26,781 nucleotides of DNA from Clostridiales bacterium (GCA_019421385.1 JAHZFK010000033.1:1-26781); one strand, 5' to 3'; shown: positions 1 through 8,324, numbered from the stretch's first letter. A program made the numbers and translations. The notes: generated by a model not told the origin, from the letters alone.

Positions 1-56
1 ACTACGCCCGGAAAACGCTTGGTCGCGTTTTTCAGCTCTACTACGTATTCACTCAA
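1..56 (-). CDS. Sugar ABC transporter ATP-binding protein (RbsA/MglA type), N-terminal 18 codons only
   Basis: Read on the minus strand, a TTG start at 56-54 is preceded by a GAGGG ribosome binding site about 9 bases upstream and opens into MSEYVVELKNATKRFPGVV. This is the usual beginning of an RbsA-type duplicated ATPase: the K-RFPGV segment comes just before the first Walker A motif. The rest lies outside the window. It follows the binding-protein gene at 145-1152 in the same direction, separated by a hairpin at 77-117, so it should energise import of the sugar bound by that protein. The frame is too short to show any catalytic motif. The call rests on the opening sequence, the ribosome binding site and the gene order. 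Confidence 0.75.
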   Translation of the reverse strand, partial: MSEYVVELKNATKRFPGV

Positions 57-76
57 CTTCTTATTCCCTCTTTCTG

Positions 77-117
77 CAAACAGGCGGATGCTCTTTTAAT
101 TCGCATCCGCCTGTTTG
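77..117 (-). terminator. Perfect 15-bp intercistronic hairpin between binding-protein and ATPase genes
   Basis: Arms 77-91 and 103-117 are exact inverted repeats around an 11-base loop. Neither strand has a T-run after the stem. It sits between the stop of the binding-protein gene and the ATPase start, so it is more likely an attenuator or an RNA-stability stem that gives extra binding protein over ATPase than a full terminator. A stem occupies the same position in the second transporter (7246-7274). Confidence 0.65.
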
Positions 118-144
118 TATCCAAACTCATACTTTTATAATCAA

Positions 145-1152
145 TCAGCCGTTTTGTTTTTTCTCGACCAGTTCCATCTGCTCTTTTGCATTATCGGCAG
201 AGACGATAGTTGCAGGGGAAGCAATGAACTGCTCAAGCTCCTCACCGTTAATTGCCTTCAGTGCTGCCTCCACACCGCGATAGCCTACATCATAACCATC
301 CACGGCAACTGTCATGGTTTCTTGTCCCGCAAGGATTGCTTCCAACGCACCCATGTTACCGCCGCAACCTAAAAAGATGGTATTTTTATAAGCCTCGAAT
401 CCTTCTGCTGCACGTGCTGCACCAACTGCCATGTCGTCATTATTGCAGGCAACGATAGCGATACCCTCCGGATGATTCTGAATGATACTTTCCATAGCGG
501 TAACAGCCTTATCTGATACTCCATCAGCATATTGAATTTCAGCATCCAGATAAGTTCCACCGGCTTCTACAATGCCGTTCCGATAACCATCCATACGGGC
601 TTCCGATGTGGAGTCACCCTGTACACCAGCTATACCTACCGCGGTAATATTGTCCCATCCAGCAGCTTTTGCTGCCTCTACTGCTGCTTTTCCACCCATT
701 GCAGCCATTTCTTCGTTATCAAAGCCGACAAAGCTGAGCACTTTATCCGACTCGATGTTTGTATCAACTGCAATAATTGGTACATCCGCGTTAGCAATTT
801 GTGTTGCAACTGTGTCGGCCTGCAACGGTGCAATAACAATGGCGTCGCTTTCGCCAGCAGATAGCGTGGTTTCGATCATATTGAGCTGCTCATCATATGC
901 CGTTTCGGATGAAGCTCCCTGTACATCTACCGTGATTCCCAAGTCCTCACCGGCCTGCTGGCAGCCTTTCGCCACATAGTTCCAATATTCAGATGCCAAT
1001 GTTTTGAGGATCACAGTGACATGTGGGGTATCATCACTATTCGTATTGGTTGTTTCAGCAGTCGTGCTGTTGCCGCCGCAGCCTACGAGTGCTCCTGCCA
1101 GCATTGTGCAACTCAATGCAAAAGCTCCCATACGTTTTGTAAACTTTTTCAT
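145..1152 (-). CDS. Sugar-binding lipoprotein of an ABC importer (RbsB-like, type 1 periplasmic binding fold)
   Basis: The 335-residue protein begins with a lipoprotein signal peptide: MKKF-TKR, a hydrophobic stretch, then lipobox LVGC with the lipidated cysteine at residue 25. A short Ser/Thr/Asn-rich linker follows, then a Peripla_BP_4 domain (VTVILKTLASEYWN at the start, DAIVIAPLQAD, PIIAVDTNI, AIVACNNDDMAVGAARA). It would sit on the outer face of the membrane and deliver a sugar or cyclitol to an RbsAC-type permease. The ATG at 1152 is preceded by AGGAAAGGAG. It lies 37 bp after the iolE stop and just before the ATPase start at 56, so it belongs to the same operon. Because of iolE, inositol or a related polyol is a plausible ligand, but the sequence alone does not fix specificity. 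Confidence 0.88.
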   Translation of the reverse strand: MKKFTKRMGAFALSCTMLAGALVGCGGNSTTAETTNTNSDDTPHVTVILKTLASEYWNYVAKGCQQAGEDLGITVDVQGASSETAYDEQLNMIETTLSAGESDAIVIAPLQADTVATQIANADVPIIAVDTNIESDKVLSFVGFDNEEMAAMGGKAAVEAAKAAGWDNITAVGIAGVQGDSTSEARMDGYRNGIVEAGGTYLDAEIQYADGVSDKAVTAMESIIQNHPEGIAIVACNNDDMAVGAARAAEGFEAYKNTIFLGCGGNMGALEAILAGQETMTVAVDGYDVGYRGVEAALKAINGEELEQFIASPATIVSADNAKEQMELVEKKQNG

Positions 1153-1189
1153 GTTGTACTCCTTTCCTCTTGCTCTTCTCGTTCTGGTT

Positions 1190-2080
1190 TTATATCCCTG
1201 CTGTATTCCGGATATACTGTCTTGCCATCAACGCATATTCCAACGGGTTCGCCTTGGCCGGGTCCTGCTCGGCTTCCACGATAAACCAGCCCTCATAATG
1301 CGCATCATGCAATGCCTGAAATACACCCGGATAATCCACACAGCCGTCGCCGGGCACGGTGAAACACCCTTCCAGCACCGCTTTGCGGAATTTGAAGCCC
1401 TCTGCATAAGCCTGCTGCATCTTTTCCGGACGGATATCCTTGAGATGCACATGCCCGATGCGTGAACCGAATGCCCGCGCTGCCTCGACCGCATCCTCCT
1501 TGGAGAAGGTGAAATGTCCGGTATCAAAGCACAGCCAGACATAACGCGGGTCGGTGTTGTCCAGCAGGCGCTTGGTCTCCGCAAAAGTCTGCACCACCGT
1601 CGCCATGTGGTGGTGGAAGCACAGCTTGAAGCCACGCTCGGCCGCAATTTTACCCAAACGGTTCAGGCCATCGGTCAGGCGGTTCCATTCTTCGTCATTC
1701 GCAACCGGCTTGTTCTCCCCGAACATGGAGCATTCTTCCGCAAACAGGCAGCGCGTCAGCTCACATACATTGATGCGGCTCGCGCCAACCGCTTCCAGAA
1801 AATCCAGCTGCCGGATAAACGCTGCCTCATTTTCCTCATACGGTGTTGAGCACAGAAAGCTGGAAAACCACTGCGACGCAATCTTAATGCCGCGCAGATC
1901 GAGCGCTTTATTCAGCACCGCGGGGTCAGTCGGGAATTTGCCGCCGACTTCCGTCCCCTGAAAGCCGGCAAGGGCCGCTTCTGAGACCATCTGCTCAAAG
2001 GTCAGCTCTCCACCCAGCTGCGGCATGTCATCATTGGTCCAGCCGATCGGTGCAATACCCAGTTTTACATTGTTGAACAT
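1190..2080 (-). CDS. iolE: Inosose dehydratase (2-keto-myo-inositol dehydratase)
   Basis: The 296-residue protein follows the IolE pattern from end to end: GIAPIGWTNDD at residues 8-18, QGTEVGGKFP at 41-50, the histidine cluster HHH at 156-158, FDTGH at 185-189, HVHLKD at 210-215, TVPGDGCVDY at 241-250 and VEAEQD near 268-273. These are signatures of the xylose-isomerase-like TIM barrel family that uses a divalent metal. IolE dehydrates 2-keto-myo-inositol to a diketone in the inositol pathway. I chose the ATG at 2080 because AAGGGGAG stands just upstream. An upstream in-frame extension would overlap the preceding gene and lacks family similarity. It starts 13 bases after the dehydrogenase stop. 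A relative acting on 3-keto sugars cannot be excluded, but the match to canonical IolE is very good. Confidence 0.85.
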   Translation of the reverse strand: MFNNVKLGIAPIGWTNDDMPQLGGELTFEQMVSEAALAGFQGTEVGGKFPTDPAVLNKALDLRGIKIASQWFSSFLCSTPYEENEAAFIRQLDFLEAVGASRINVCELTRCLFAEECSMFGENKPVANDEEWNRLTDGLNRLGKIAAERGFKLCFHHHMATVVQTFAETKRLLDNTDPRYVWLCFDTGHFTFSKEDAVEAARAFGSRIGHVHLKDIRPEKMQQAYAEGFKFRKAVLEGCFTVPGDGCVDYPGVFQALHDAHYEGWFIVEAEQDPAKANPLEYALMARQYIRNTAGI

Positions 2081-2093
2081 ATTTTTCTCCCCT

Positions 2094-3221
2094 TCAGCAT
2101 GTTTCCCATGTGCCGCTTTGCACTGATTTAAGCACCGCGTCAATCACACTATCTACTTTAGCCCCCATCTCAAAGTTGCAGATGTAGTCGCCACCGTGCA
2201 TTGCCTGCATGAGTGCATGTGCCTGCAGCGTTGTCATATCATCAAATGCAATCGCAATGCCACCAGCTGGCTGAAACCATTTGAAACCTTCATGCTGCGG
2301 ATTGAGCAACACGGTGCGAAATCCGCAGTCGCGGCCGTTATCTTTATCCGCATCCGACTTAAAATAGACCTGTACCTCACACATGCGTTCCAGATTGTAC
2401 ACGACAGTTCCTTCAGTACCCTGTATCTCATAATAAAAATAGTTCTTTCGGCCAGTTGCAACACGAGAAGACGAGAAATCGCCAATCGCACCATTCTTAT
2501 ACTTGACCAAAAAAGTAATCAGATCATCGTTCTCGACCTTCCCCATTTCAGTAGAGCCAGTTTTCAGCGGACGCTCTGGAATAACGATAGACTGAATGCC
2601 AAGTACGGCATCTATATCGCCCAGTATCATCTGCGATACGCTTAATAGATGACTACATAAATCGCCCAATGCGCCAGAGCCTGCCAGCTTGTTGATATGC
2701 CGCCAAGCCAGCGGGATGGATGGATCAAGAAGCATATCCTGATCGTATGTCGCATGCACGCGCATGATCTTGCCTAGCTTGCCCGACTGTGCCAGTTCTT
2801 TCACATACTGATTTGCCGGATTCATAATGTTAGAAAAGCCACAATAATTGACCACACCCTTTTCCTTGGCCAAATCAGCTAATTCGCGTGACTGCTCAGC
2901 AGTGAGCGAAAGCGGTTTTTCACAGAAAACATGCTTTCCGTGCTCAAGTGCCGACTTGGCCATTTCATAGTGCATGCAATTCGGTGTTGCAACATCCACC
3001 AGATCAATCATGGGATCAGTAACTACATCCATCCAATTGGTCGTGTAACGATTGTATCCCATATTTTTTGCAAAGGTCATAACCTGTTCTTCATTTACGT
3101 CGCTTACCATCTCAAATATTGGCATATTGTCACCAAAAATCATCTTTGCATTATGAAATGCTGTCGTATGCGCCTTGCCCATCCAACCTGCACCAATCAG
3201 TCCAATTTTGATCTCACTCAT
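2094..3221 (-). CDS. Gfo/Idh/MocA family NAD(P)-dependent sugar/cyclitol dehydrogenase
   Basis: The 375-residue cytoplasmic oxidoreductase has an N-terminal Rossmann domain with GLIGAGWMGKAH at residues 7-18, the family lysine in CEKP at 100-103, and the catalytic segment GALGDLCSHLL at 183-193 (Asp187, His191). From memory, the C-terminal half (IPERPLKTGS, GRKNYFYYEIQGTEG, YNLERMCEVQVYF) resembles levoglucosan dehydrogenases, which oxidise C3 of 1,6-anhydroglucose, and scyllo-inositol dehydrogenases. Next to iolE it most simply makes the keto-inositol that IolE dehydrates. The ATG at 3221 has an AAAGGA site upstream. It is the first gene of the operon, divergent from the AraC gene at 3358. 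The substrate is not proven. Confidence 0.85.
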   Translation of the reverse strand: MSEIKIGLIGAGWMGKAHTTAFHNAKMIFGDNMPIFEMVSDVNEEQVMTFAKNMGYNRYTTNWMDVVTDPMIDLVDVATPNCMHYEMAKSALEHGKHVFCEKPLSLTAEQSRELADLAKEKGVVNYCGFSNIMNPANQYVKELAQSGKLGKIMRVHATYDQDMLLDPSIPLAWRHINKLAGSGALGDLCSHLLSVSQMILGDIDAVLGIQSIVIPERPLKTGSTEMGKVENDDLITFLVKYKNGAIGDFSSSRVATGRKNYFYYEIQGTEGTVVYNLERMCEVQVYFKSDADKDNGRDCGFRTVLLNPQHEGFKWFQPAGGIAIAFDDMTTLQAHALMQAMHGGDYICNFEMGAKVDSVIDAVLKSVQSGTWETC

Positions 3222-3357
3222 GAAATCGAAGTCCTTTCTTTGTGTAACTGGAGATATTGCCCTTGTGATGCCTATATGTTATCATAATGCATATCAACAT
3301 GTCACGCTCATATCATGCCAAAAATATTCATTTTTTGCTCATTGAGGAGGAAGGACG
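3222..3357. promoter_or_regulatory. Divergent promoter region between Gfo/Idh/MocA operon and araC-type gene
   Basis: This 136-bp spacer separates two outward-facing genes. On the minus strand a GTGACA-like -35 and TAACAT-like -10 are 18 bp apart within about 3273-3307, but the match is weak, as is common for activator-dependent promoters. The plus-strand gene has a strong GAGGAGGAAGGA ribosome binding site ending just before 3358. I could not assign a clear AraC half-site pair. Confidence 0.4.
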
Positions 3358-4215
3358 ATGAACATTCGTCAGCAGGGAATCATCCGTGCAGAATCTGGCA
3401 TCATAGACAAACAGGGAATTTACTTTCACAACGCCTCGGTTTTCGCTCAACAACATTTGTTTTACGCCTTGTGGGGAGCAAAATATATATGTGATAAACC
3501 ATATCAAGTCGACCGAGAGGGACTGAATGCCTTTTTGCTGTTTTTTATTCAGATGGGAGAATTGCATTTCTCGTATCGAGGCAAAACCTTTACAGCGAAA
3601 GCTAACGACGTAGTACTGATCGACTGCAATTACCCACATCGTTACTTTGCAGAGAGTCAGGTTCATTTTCTCTGGTTTCACTTTCACGGAGCCGCTTCTT
3701 CTGCCTATTGCAATCTGCTCTGGCAAAATAGTGGTGGACACTTTAGCGGATTGTTTGGCCTAGAACAAGATTTTCAAAGCATTCTTTCCATGCTGTCGAT
3801 GAACGCTGCTGCTGATGACCGCATTTCCTACACCATTCACCACCTGCTTTCTTTATTGAATACACAAGGCCATAGCTCACGAACAATCTCTCCACAGATT
3901 TTACAGGCGATGGAGTATATGCGTACTCATTTCAATGAAGATATTTCTATTAGTGCAGTCGCTCAGCAGGTATCCATGAGCCGGTACTATTTTTCCCGTC
4001 GTTTTCTGAATGAAAGCGGGATGACTCCGCACAATTTCTTACTGGAAACACGTCTTTCTTATGCAAAAACGCGATTATCAGAATCGAATGATAGCATTGA
4101 ACAGATCGCGCTTGATTGTGCATTCTATTCATCTTCTAATTTTATTCGCGCTTTTAAAAAACATACTGGCATGACACCGTTGCATTTCAGGCATATTATC
4201 GATACAACCTCGTGA
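3358..4215 (+). CDS. AraC family transcriptional regulator
   Basis: The 285-residue protein has an N-terminal cupin-like sensor half (FLLFFIQMGELHFSYRGKTF then NDVVLIDCNYPHRYF, roughly residues 60-105) and a C-terminal double helix-turn-helix. The second half reads MEYMRTHFNEDISISAVAQQ, SRYYFSRRFLNESG, then the closing signature IALDCAFYSSSNFIRAFKKHTGMTPLHFR. Proteins of this build bind a sugar in the cupin pocket and activate a neighbouring catabolic operon. Its gene is divergent from the dehydrogenase-iolE-transporter operon, which makes that operon the likely target. Start ATG 3358 follows GAGGAGGAAGGACG. No other start competes. The effector is unknown. Confidence 0.88.
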   Translation: MNIRQQGIIRAESGIIDKQGIYFHNASVFAQQHLFYALWGAKYICDKPYQVDREGLNAFLLFFIQMGELHFSYRGKTFTAKANDVVLIDCNYPHRYFAESQVHFLWFHFHGAASSAYCNLLWQNSGGHFSGLFGLEQDFQSILSMLSMNAAADDRISYTIHHLLSLLNTQGHSSRTISPQILQAMEYMRTHFNEDISISAVAQQVSMSRYYFSRRFLNESGMTPHNFLLETRLSYAKTRLSESNDSIEQIALDCAFYSSSNFIRAFKKHTGMTPLHFRHIIDTTS

Positions 4216-4517
4216 CCACATATGTGAATTGCAAAAGTAAATCCATCGTATCAAAAGTGGAACAATGCAGCACAGCACAAAAATGTGATCGCGTACCTGT
4301 TCACCACAATTTCGGTTCTTTTATGAATTATATTAAAGCCATTGCCTCCTGAACCACCTTCAACATGAAACATATGCTATATATAGAAGCCACTGAAACA
4401 AATGACCTCCCCAGTTTGCCAGGCACCCCAACAAGCCCCTTTGATAGAAAACATACATTTTTAGTCGGATCATCAATTCCCGAGGCCCATTTTTCTTTAC
4501 ACTTGTCTCAAATAATC
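4216..4517. other. Non-coding stretch after araC-type gene
   Basis: I see no credible reading frame, ribosome binding site or repeat in this AT-rich 302-bp stretch. It may hold the 3' untranslated end of the AraC transcript up to the hairpin at 4518-4563. Confidence 0.4.
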
Positions 4518-4563
4518 AAATAATCCGAACGTCTCTTTCAAAAAGAATACGTTCGGATTATTT
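4518..4563. terminator. Perfect 15-bp A/T-flanked hairpin, likely bidirectional terminator
   Basis: Arms 4518-4532 and 4549-4563 are exact inverted repeats with a CCGAACG/CGTTCGG core and AAATAAT/ATTATTT ends, so either transcript would carry a U-rich trailing side. It lies between the AraC gene (plus) and the end of the lacI-anmK-transporter operon (minus), where convergent transcripts need to stop. Confidence 0.6.
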
Positions 4564-4567
4564 ACGT

Positions 4568-4610
4568 CTGATGCACCAGAAGGAATTCGATCCCCGGCTT
4601 GTGGTTCATC
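4568..4610 (-). repeat. Degenerate tRNA 3'-half-like sequence, copy 1
   Basis: On the minus strand this reads ATGAACCACAAGCC, GGGGATCGAATTCC and TTCTGGTGCATCA, which has the order of a tRNA anticodon-loop end, variable loop, T-arm and acceptor strand. There is no D-arm and no 5' acceptor strand, so it cannot be a functional tRNA. It shares the 13-mer CCAGAAGGAATTC and the GGTTCAT end with a second copy at 11192-11232 in the same orientation. It could be a remnant att site of an element that integrated into a tRNA gene. Confidence 0.4.
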
Positions 4611-4650
4611 GGTTTTTGTACAATGCGGATAATGGACATTTCATCAAGCT

Positions 4651-4692
4651 GAACCGCCCCTGCTTGCGCAGCAACGCAAGCAGGGGCGGTTC
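4651..4692 (-). terminator. Perfect 18-bp GC-rich hairpin at the end of the lacI-anmK-transporter operon
   Basis: Arms 4651-4668 and 4675-4692 are exact inverted repeats with a 6-base loop. It lies 64 bp past the permease stop on the minus strand. No T-run follows on that strand, so it may act as a stabilising 3' end or a Rho-assisted stop. Confidence 0.6.
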
Positions 4693-4755
4693 AAATTGCC
4701 TTAGGGATATTTGTGGAGGACTTCCCACTCTAAGAGAAAAAGGAGAGAGAAATTT

Positions 4756-5709
4756 TTATCCATGCTGACGTTTTGCTTGTGTATCCGCTAATACTGATAC
4801 GACAATGATAACGCCCTTGAGTACCTGCTGCCAGTAGGTGTTCATACCCACCAGCGTCATACCGTTTGTCAATACTGTGAGCAACAGCACGCCTACCACC
4901 GTGCCAATAATCTTACCACGCCCGCCAGACATGCTTGTACCACCAACTACTGCGGCTGTGATGCAATCCATCTCAAAATTCAAACCGGCAGATGGTTGTC
5001 CGGAACCCAGACGTGCGGTAATGATTAGTCCAGCAATAGCTGTTAGCACACCCATGATCATATATACAATGATTTTGACACGCACGACTGCGATACCAGA
5101 CCAACGACTGCTCTCCATATTTCCGCCAACTGCATAAATATATCGTCCAAAACGGAATTTCGTTGTTAAGAGGACGCCAAATATCACAACCGCAAACATA
5201 ATGATAACAGGAACCGGGATAATTCCGATGTAACCGGTGCCAATCATTGTAAAGTTTTCATTGGACCATACAACCGAGTTACCACCCGTCACAATATATG
5301 CTAGACCGCGCAAAATGGTCATACTTGCCAGAGACGCAATAAACCCCGGAAGCCGGCCGATGGCACACAAACTGCCGTTAAATAAGCCAACCACTGCACC
5401 CATAATCAACGCTATAGCCACAGCAAGCAGTACACTATCCGTGCCCTTGCAAACCAACGCGCCCGCCAATCCAGCAGCACAAACAAGCGAACCGGCAGAA
5501 AGGTCGATTTCTCCAATAATGATGACCATCGTCATGCCTACAGCAGCAATTGCGGTATAAGATGCCTGTCTCAAAATGTTAATCAGATTATCCGGTGTGA
5601 TAAAGCTTGGGTTGAGGACTGTCCAAATAATACCAAGCAAAACCACAACACCGACCAGAAAAAGCTCTCGGAAAGAACCGATATGTATTTTTTCACGCAA
5701 CTTAGTCAT
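4756..5709 (-). CDS. Sugar ABC transporter permease (RbsC-like, BPD_transp_2)
   Basis: The 317-residue, strongly hydrophobic protein has the usual RbsC landmarks: FITPDNLINILRQAS near residue 36, the GMTMVIIIGEIDLSAGS loop near 58-74, NGSLCAIGRLPGFIASLASM near 110-129, and the ATPase-contacting loop AVVGGTSMSGGRGKIIGTVVG towards the end. It would form a homodimeric channel in the membrane for the sugar brought by the lipoprotein at 7302-8288. It overlaps the ATPase gene by 8 bp (5702-5709), with its GGAGG site inside that gene, which implies translational coupling. The length is normal for the family, and it is the last gene of its operon. Confidence 0.9.
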   Translation of the reverse strand: MTKLREKIHIGSFRELFLVGVVVLLGIIWTVLNPSFITPDNLINILRQASYTAIAAVGMTMVIIIGEIDLSAGSLVCAAGLAGALVCKGTDSVLLAVAIALIMGAVVGLFNGSLCAIGRLPGFIASLASMTILRGLAYIVTGGNSVVWSNENFTMIGTGYIGIIPVPVIIMFAVVIFGVLLTTKFRFGRYIYAVGGNMESSRWSGIAVVRVKIIVYMIMGVLTAIAGLIITARLGSGQPSAGLNFEMDCITAAVVGGTSMSGGRGKIIGTVVGVLLLTVLTNGMTLVGMNTYWQQVLKGVIIVVSVLADTQAKRQHG

Positions 5710-7219
5710 TTATTTTTCCTCCAAACGCTGCCTGCATGATCGTATTCTTGGTTGCTTGTTCAGCCGACATTTCTCCGGTAATGCTGCCTTCATGCATAAT
5801 AAGGATCCGGTCACTCACTTGCATGACCTCAGTCATTTCTGAAGAAATCATGATGATACTTTTTCCGGAATCCGCCAGCTTGCGCATCAGCTGATAAATC
5901 TCAGTCTTTGCACCAATATCAATCCCTCGGGTAGGTTCGTCCATAATCAGAATATTCGGCTCCATTGCAAGCCACTTGGCAATCACTACTTTCTGCTGAT
6001 TGCCACCGCTTAATTCCTTTACTTCCTGCATATCGTTTCGCATTGCAATGCTGAGATCAGATACATATGTACCTGTTATTTTGTCCATCACATTTTTCTT
6101 CAGTAAGCAGCTTTTCAGTTGTGCCAACTTGGAAATCAACATATTATCCCGAATGCTCATACCGAGAATCAAGCCAAGACCTTTCCGATCCTCTGGTACC
6201 AGCCCGATTCCTGCTGCAATCGCATCCTTTGGCCCGTTGATTTTTATCTGCTGTCCTTCAATATAAATTTCCCCCGCTCCAATCGGATCAATACCAAACA
6301 ATATACGCGCCAGCTCGGTTCTTCCGGCACCAACCAAACCGAAAAACCCCAATATTTCCTTTTCGTGTAGAGTAAAGGAAACCGGCTCTGCTTTTGGAAA
6401 AACGCGAATATTTCGAACTTCTAAAACAGTTTTTCCATCTTGCAGCTGCGCTTTGCCGTTTCGCTTCCCCCGAAGTTCATGTCCGATCATCATCTTGATC
6501 AAATCATTTTCTGTTGTAGAGGCAGTATCAACTGTGTCAATATAAGTACCATTCCGAAAGACTGTGATGCGATCAGAAAGCTCAAATACCTCTTCCATGC
6601 GATGGGAGATATAGACAATACATACGCCTTTCTGCTTGAGTTCGCGGATGATTTGGAACAATATCTGCGACTCTTTCTCGGAAAGGCTGGCAGTTGGCTC
6701 ATCAAACACCACCACACGCGCATGAAAGGAAAGCGCCTTTGCAATTTCTACACATTGCTTTTGACCACAGCTCAATGATGAAACCGGCATTTCGGGGTCT
6801 ATATCCAGCTTTACCTTTTCCAACTCTGCCTTTGCTTTTTCCCTCAGCTGCTTTTTATCCAAAACCGTCCCACGCCCAACCGGTTCGCGTCCGAGAAAAA
6901 TATTTTCTGCGATATTCATATTTTCAAGCAGGTTAAATTCTTGAAACACCATGCTCAGGCCAAGTTTTTGTGCCATAAGTGGAGATTTCATCTCCACTTC
7001 CTTCATTTCTCCGTTTTGCTGATCTCGAAGGAACATGCGTCCTTCGTCCTTGGTATATACGCCGGTCATGATCTTCATTAATGTTGATTTCCCTGCGCCA
7101 TTTTCACCCATCAAAGCATGAACTTCCCCTTGCCGAAGTTCAATTTTCACCTGATCCAATGCCTTAATACCAGCAAAGGCTTTGGATATGTTATCCATTT
7201 TTACTATAACTTCTGACAC
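5702..7219 (-). CDS. Sugar ABC transporter ATP-binding protein with two nucleotide-binding domains (RbsA/MglA type)
   Basis: The 505-residue protein has two ATPase halves. The first carries Walker A GENGAGKST at 38-46, signature SLSCGQKQCVEIAKAL (C in place of the first G of LSGGQ) and Walker B VVFDEPTASLS. The second carries the degenerate Walker A GLVGAGRTE typical of RbsA proteins, signature LSGGNQQKVVIAKWLA and Walker B LIMDEPTRGIDIGAK. I place the start at GTG 7219 because AAAGGGGTGAT lies directly upstream and the protein then opens with VSEVIVKMDNISKAFAG as in relatives; an extension to 7279 would run into the intercistronic hairpin. It powers the permease encoded next to it. The first transporter at the window edge also uses a non-ATG start. 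Confidence 0.9.
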   Translation of the reverse strand: MSEVIVKMDNISKAFAGIKALDQVKIELRQGEVHALMGENGAGKSTLMKIMTGVYTKDEGRMFLRDQQNGEMKEVEMKSPLMAQKLGLSMVFQEFNLLENMNIAENIFLGREPVGRGTVLDKKQLREKAKAELEKVKLDIDPEMPVSSLSCGQKQCVEIAKALSFHARVVVFDEPTASLSEKESQILFQIIRELKQKGVCIVYISHRMEEVFELSDRITVFRNGTYIDTVDTASTTENDLIKMMIGHELRGKRNGKAQLQDGKTVLEVRNIRVFPKAEPVSFTLHEKEILGFFGLVGAGRTELARILFGIDPIGAGEIYIEGQQIKINGPKDAIAAGIGLVPEDRKGLGLILGMSIRDNMLISKLAQLKSCLLKKNVMDKITGTYVSDLSIAMRNDMQEVKELSGGNQQKVVIAKWLAMEPNILIMDEPTRGIDIGAKTEIYQLMRKLADSGKSIIMISSEMTEVMQVSDRILIMHEGSITGEMSAEQATKNTIMQAAFGGKIND

Positions 7220-7245
7220 AGTATCACCCCTTTGGGAGTCAAAGT

Positions 7246-7274
7246 GAGCCGCCTGCCTCTGCAACAGGCGGCTC
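7246..7274 (-). terminator. 10-bp intercistronic hairpin between binding-protein and ATPase genes
   Basis: Arms 7246-7255 and 7265-7274 pair exactly around a 9-base loop. No T-run follows on the minus strand. Like the stem at 77-117, it lies just after a binding-protein gene and just before an RbsA-type ATPase start, so it is better read as a differential-expression stem than as a full terminator. Confidence 0.6.
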
Positions 7275-7301
7275 TGCACTTTCTTGCCGTATAAAGCCCG
7301 A

Positions 7302-8288
7302 TCAGCCGATCTCTACACCATAACCTTCTTCACGATCGATGAATTGCTGGATATTGTCCTGATTCATATACTCTACCGGTACTTCAATGAATTTCTCTAT
7401 TTCTTCGCCGTTATACCATTTGATTGCCTGCTCCACCGCGGTATAACCCATCTGATACGGGTCTTGCGAAACGCCGACCGCTACCTTACCGTCCCGGATT
7501 GCCACCATATTTTCTGCAGTTGCATCCACTGTCGTAATCAACAGATCATTTTTGCCTGCTGATGTTGCAGCGCTTAGGATCGCCATGCCCGAATTTTCAT
7601 TGATACCGACAAAAGCATCGATATCCGGATTCGCCTGCAAAATATTTTCAGCCGAAGCCAGCGCGGTATCTCTTGCGTGCGCAGTCTGCTGCTCGGCGAC
7701 TACCTCAATGCCGCTGCCTTCCAGTGTATCCATGAAACCATCTGTGCGATCCTTCAGCGAGGTTACCACGATGCCGTCAATAATGGCGATCTTACCCTGT
7801 CCATCCAAAGCATCAATGATATATTCTGCCAGCATTTGACCTACTTTGTAGTTATCCGATGCTACAAACGCAGTGGAACCTTCACAATCCACATCCATGG
7901 TAAAAATGCCTACACCTTTATCGCTTGCACTTTTCACCGCATTTACTACGCCCTCAGAATCATATGGGTTGAGGAGAATCGCATCACAGCCTTTGGTAAC
8001 CAAATTTTCGATCTGGGAAACCTGTGTTTCCAATGAACTGTCCGCTGCCAGAATATTGACATTCGTGATACCATTGTCTTCGCACGCTTGTTCAATGCCC
8101 TTCTGCATGGCCACAAAGAACGGATGCACATTTTGACCGAAAGAGACACCGATCGTAATCGTATCGTCGCCATCCGCTGCTCCGCTTGCAGCATCTGAGT
8201 CGCCGCCGAGCGTTGGCTGACTGCTGCATGCAGTGGTCATACACAGCATTGCTGCCGCACAAAGCATAGAAAGCAATCTTTTTTTCAT
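7302..8288 (-). CDS. Sugar-binding lipoprotein of an ABC importer (RbsB-like)
   Basis: The 328-residue protein has a lipoprotein signal (MKKRLLSMLCAAA..., lipobox TTAC with Cys21), an Asp/Ala-rich linker and a type 1 periplasmic-binding fold: TITIGVSFGQNVHPFF, CDAILLNPYDSEGV, VGIFTMDVDCEG, KIAIIDGIVVTSLKDRTDGF, DAFVGINENSGMA. I chose ATG 8288 since GAGGGAG is 8 bases upstream; a GTG three codons earlier abuts the ribosome site and is less likely. It follows the kinase gene by 57 bp and precedes the ATPase gene, so it is the binding component of this second importer. Sequence differs widely from the 145-1152 protein, so the two systems likely bind different sugars. The ligand is unknown; the neighbouring kinase suggests an anhydro sugar. 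Confidence 0.88.
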   Translation of the reverse strand: MKKRLLSMLCAAAMLCMTTACSSQPTLGGDSDAASGAADGDDTITIGVSFGQNVHPFFVAMQKGIEQACEDNGITNVNILAADSSLETQVSQIENLVTKGCDAILLNPYDSEGVVNAVKSASDKGVGIFTMDVDCEGSTAFVASDNYKVGQMLAEYIIDALDGQGKIAIIDGIVVTSLKDRTDGFMDTLEGSGIEVVAEQQTAHARDTALASAENILQANPDIDAFVGINENSGMAILSAATSAGKNDLLITTVDATAENMVAIRDGKVAVGVSQDPYQMGYTAVEQAIKWYNGEEIEKFIEVPVEYMNQDNIQQFIDREEGYGVEIG

Positions 8289-8324
8289 GATATACACTCC
8301 CTCAATATATGATTTTTTATTCCC

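Noticed and set aside
1190..3221. C-glycoside deglycosylation locus (dgp/dfg type)
   Set aside because: A Gfo/Idh/MocA enzyme next to an IolE-like barrel is suggestive, but the barrel matches canonical IolE closely and the small beta-subunit gene of those systems is absent.
4568..4610. Functional tRNA gene on the minus strand
   Set aside because: Only a 3'-half-like sequence is present; there is no D-arm or 5' acceptor strand. The same holds for 11192-11232.
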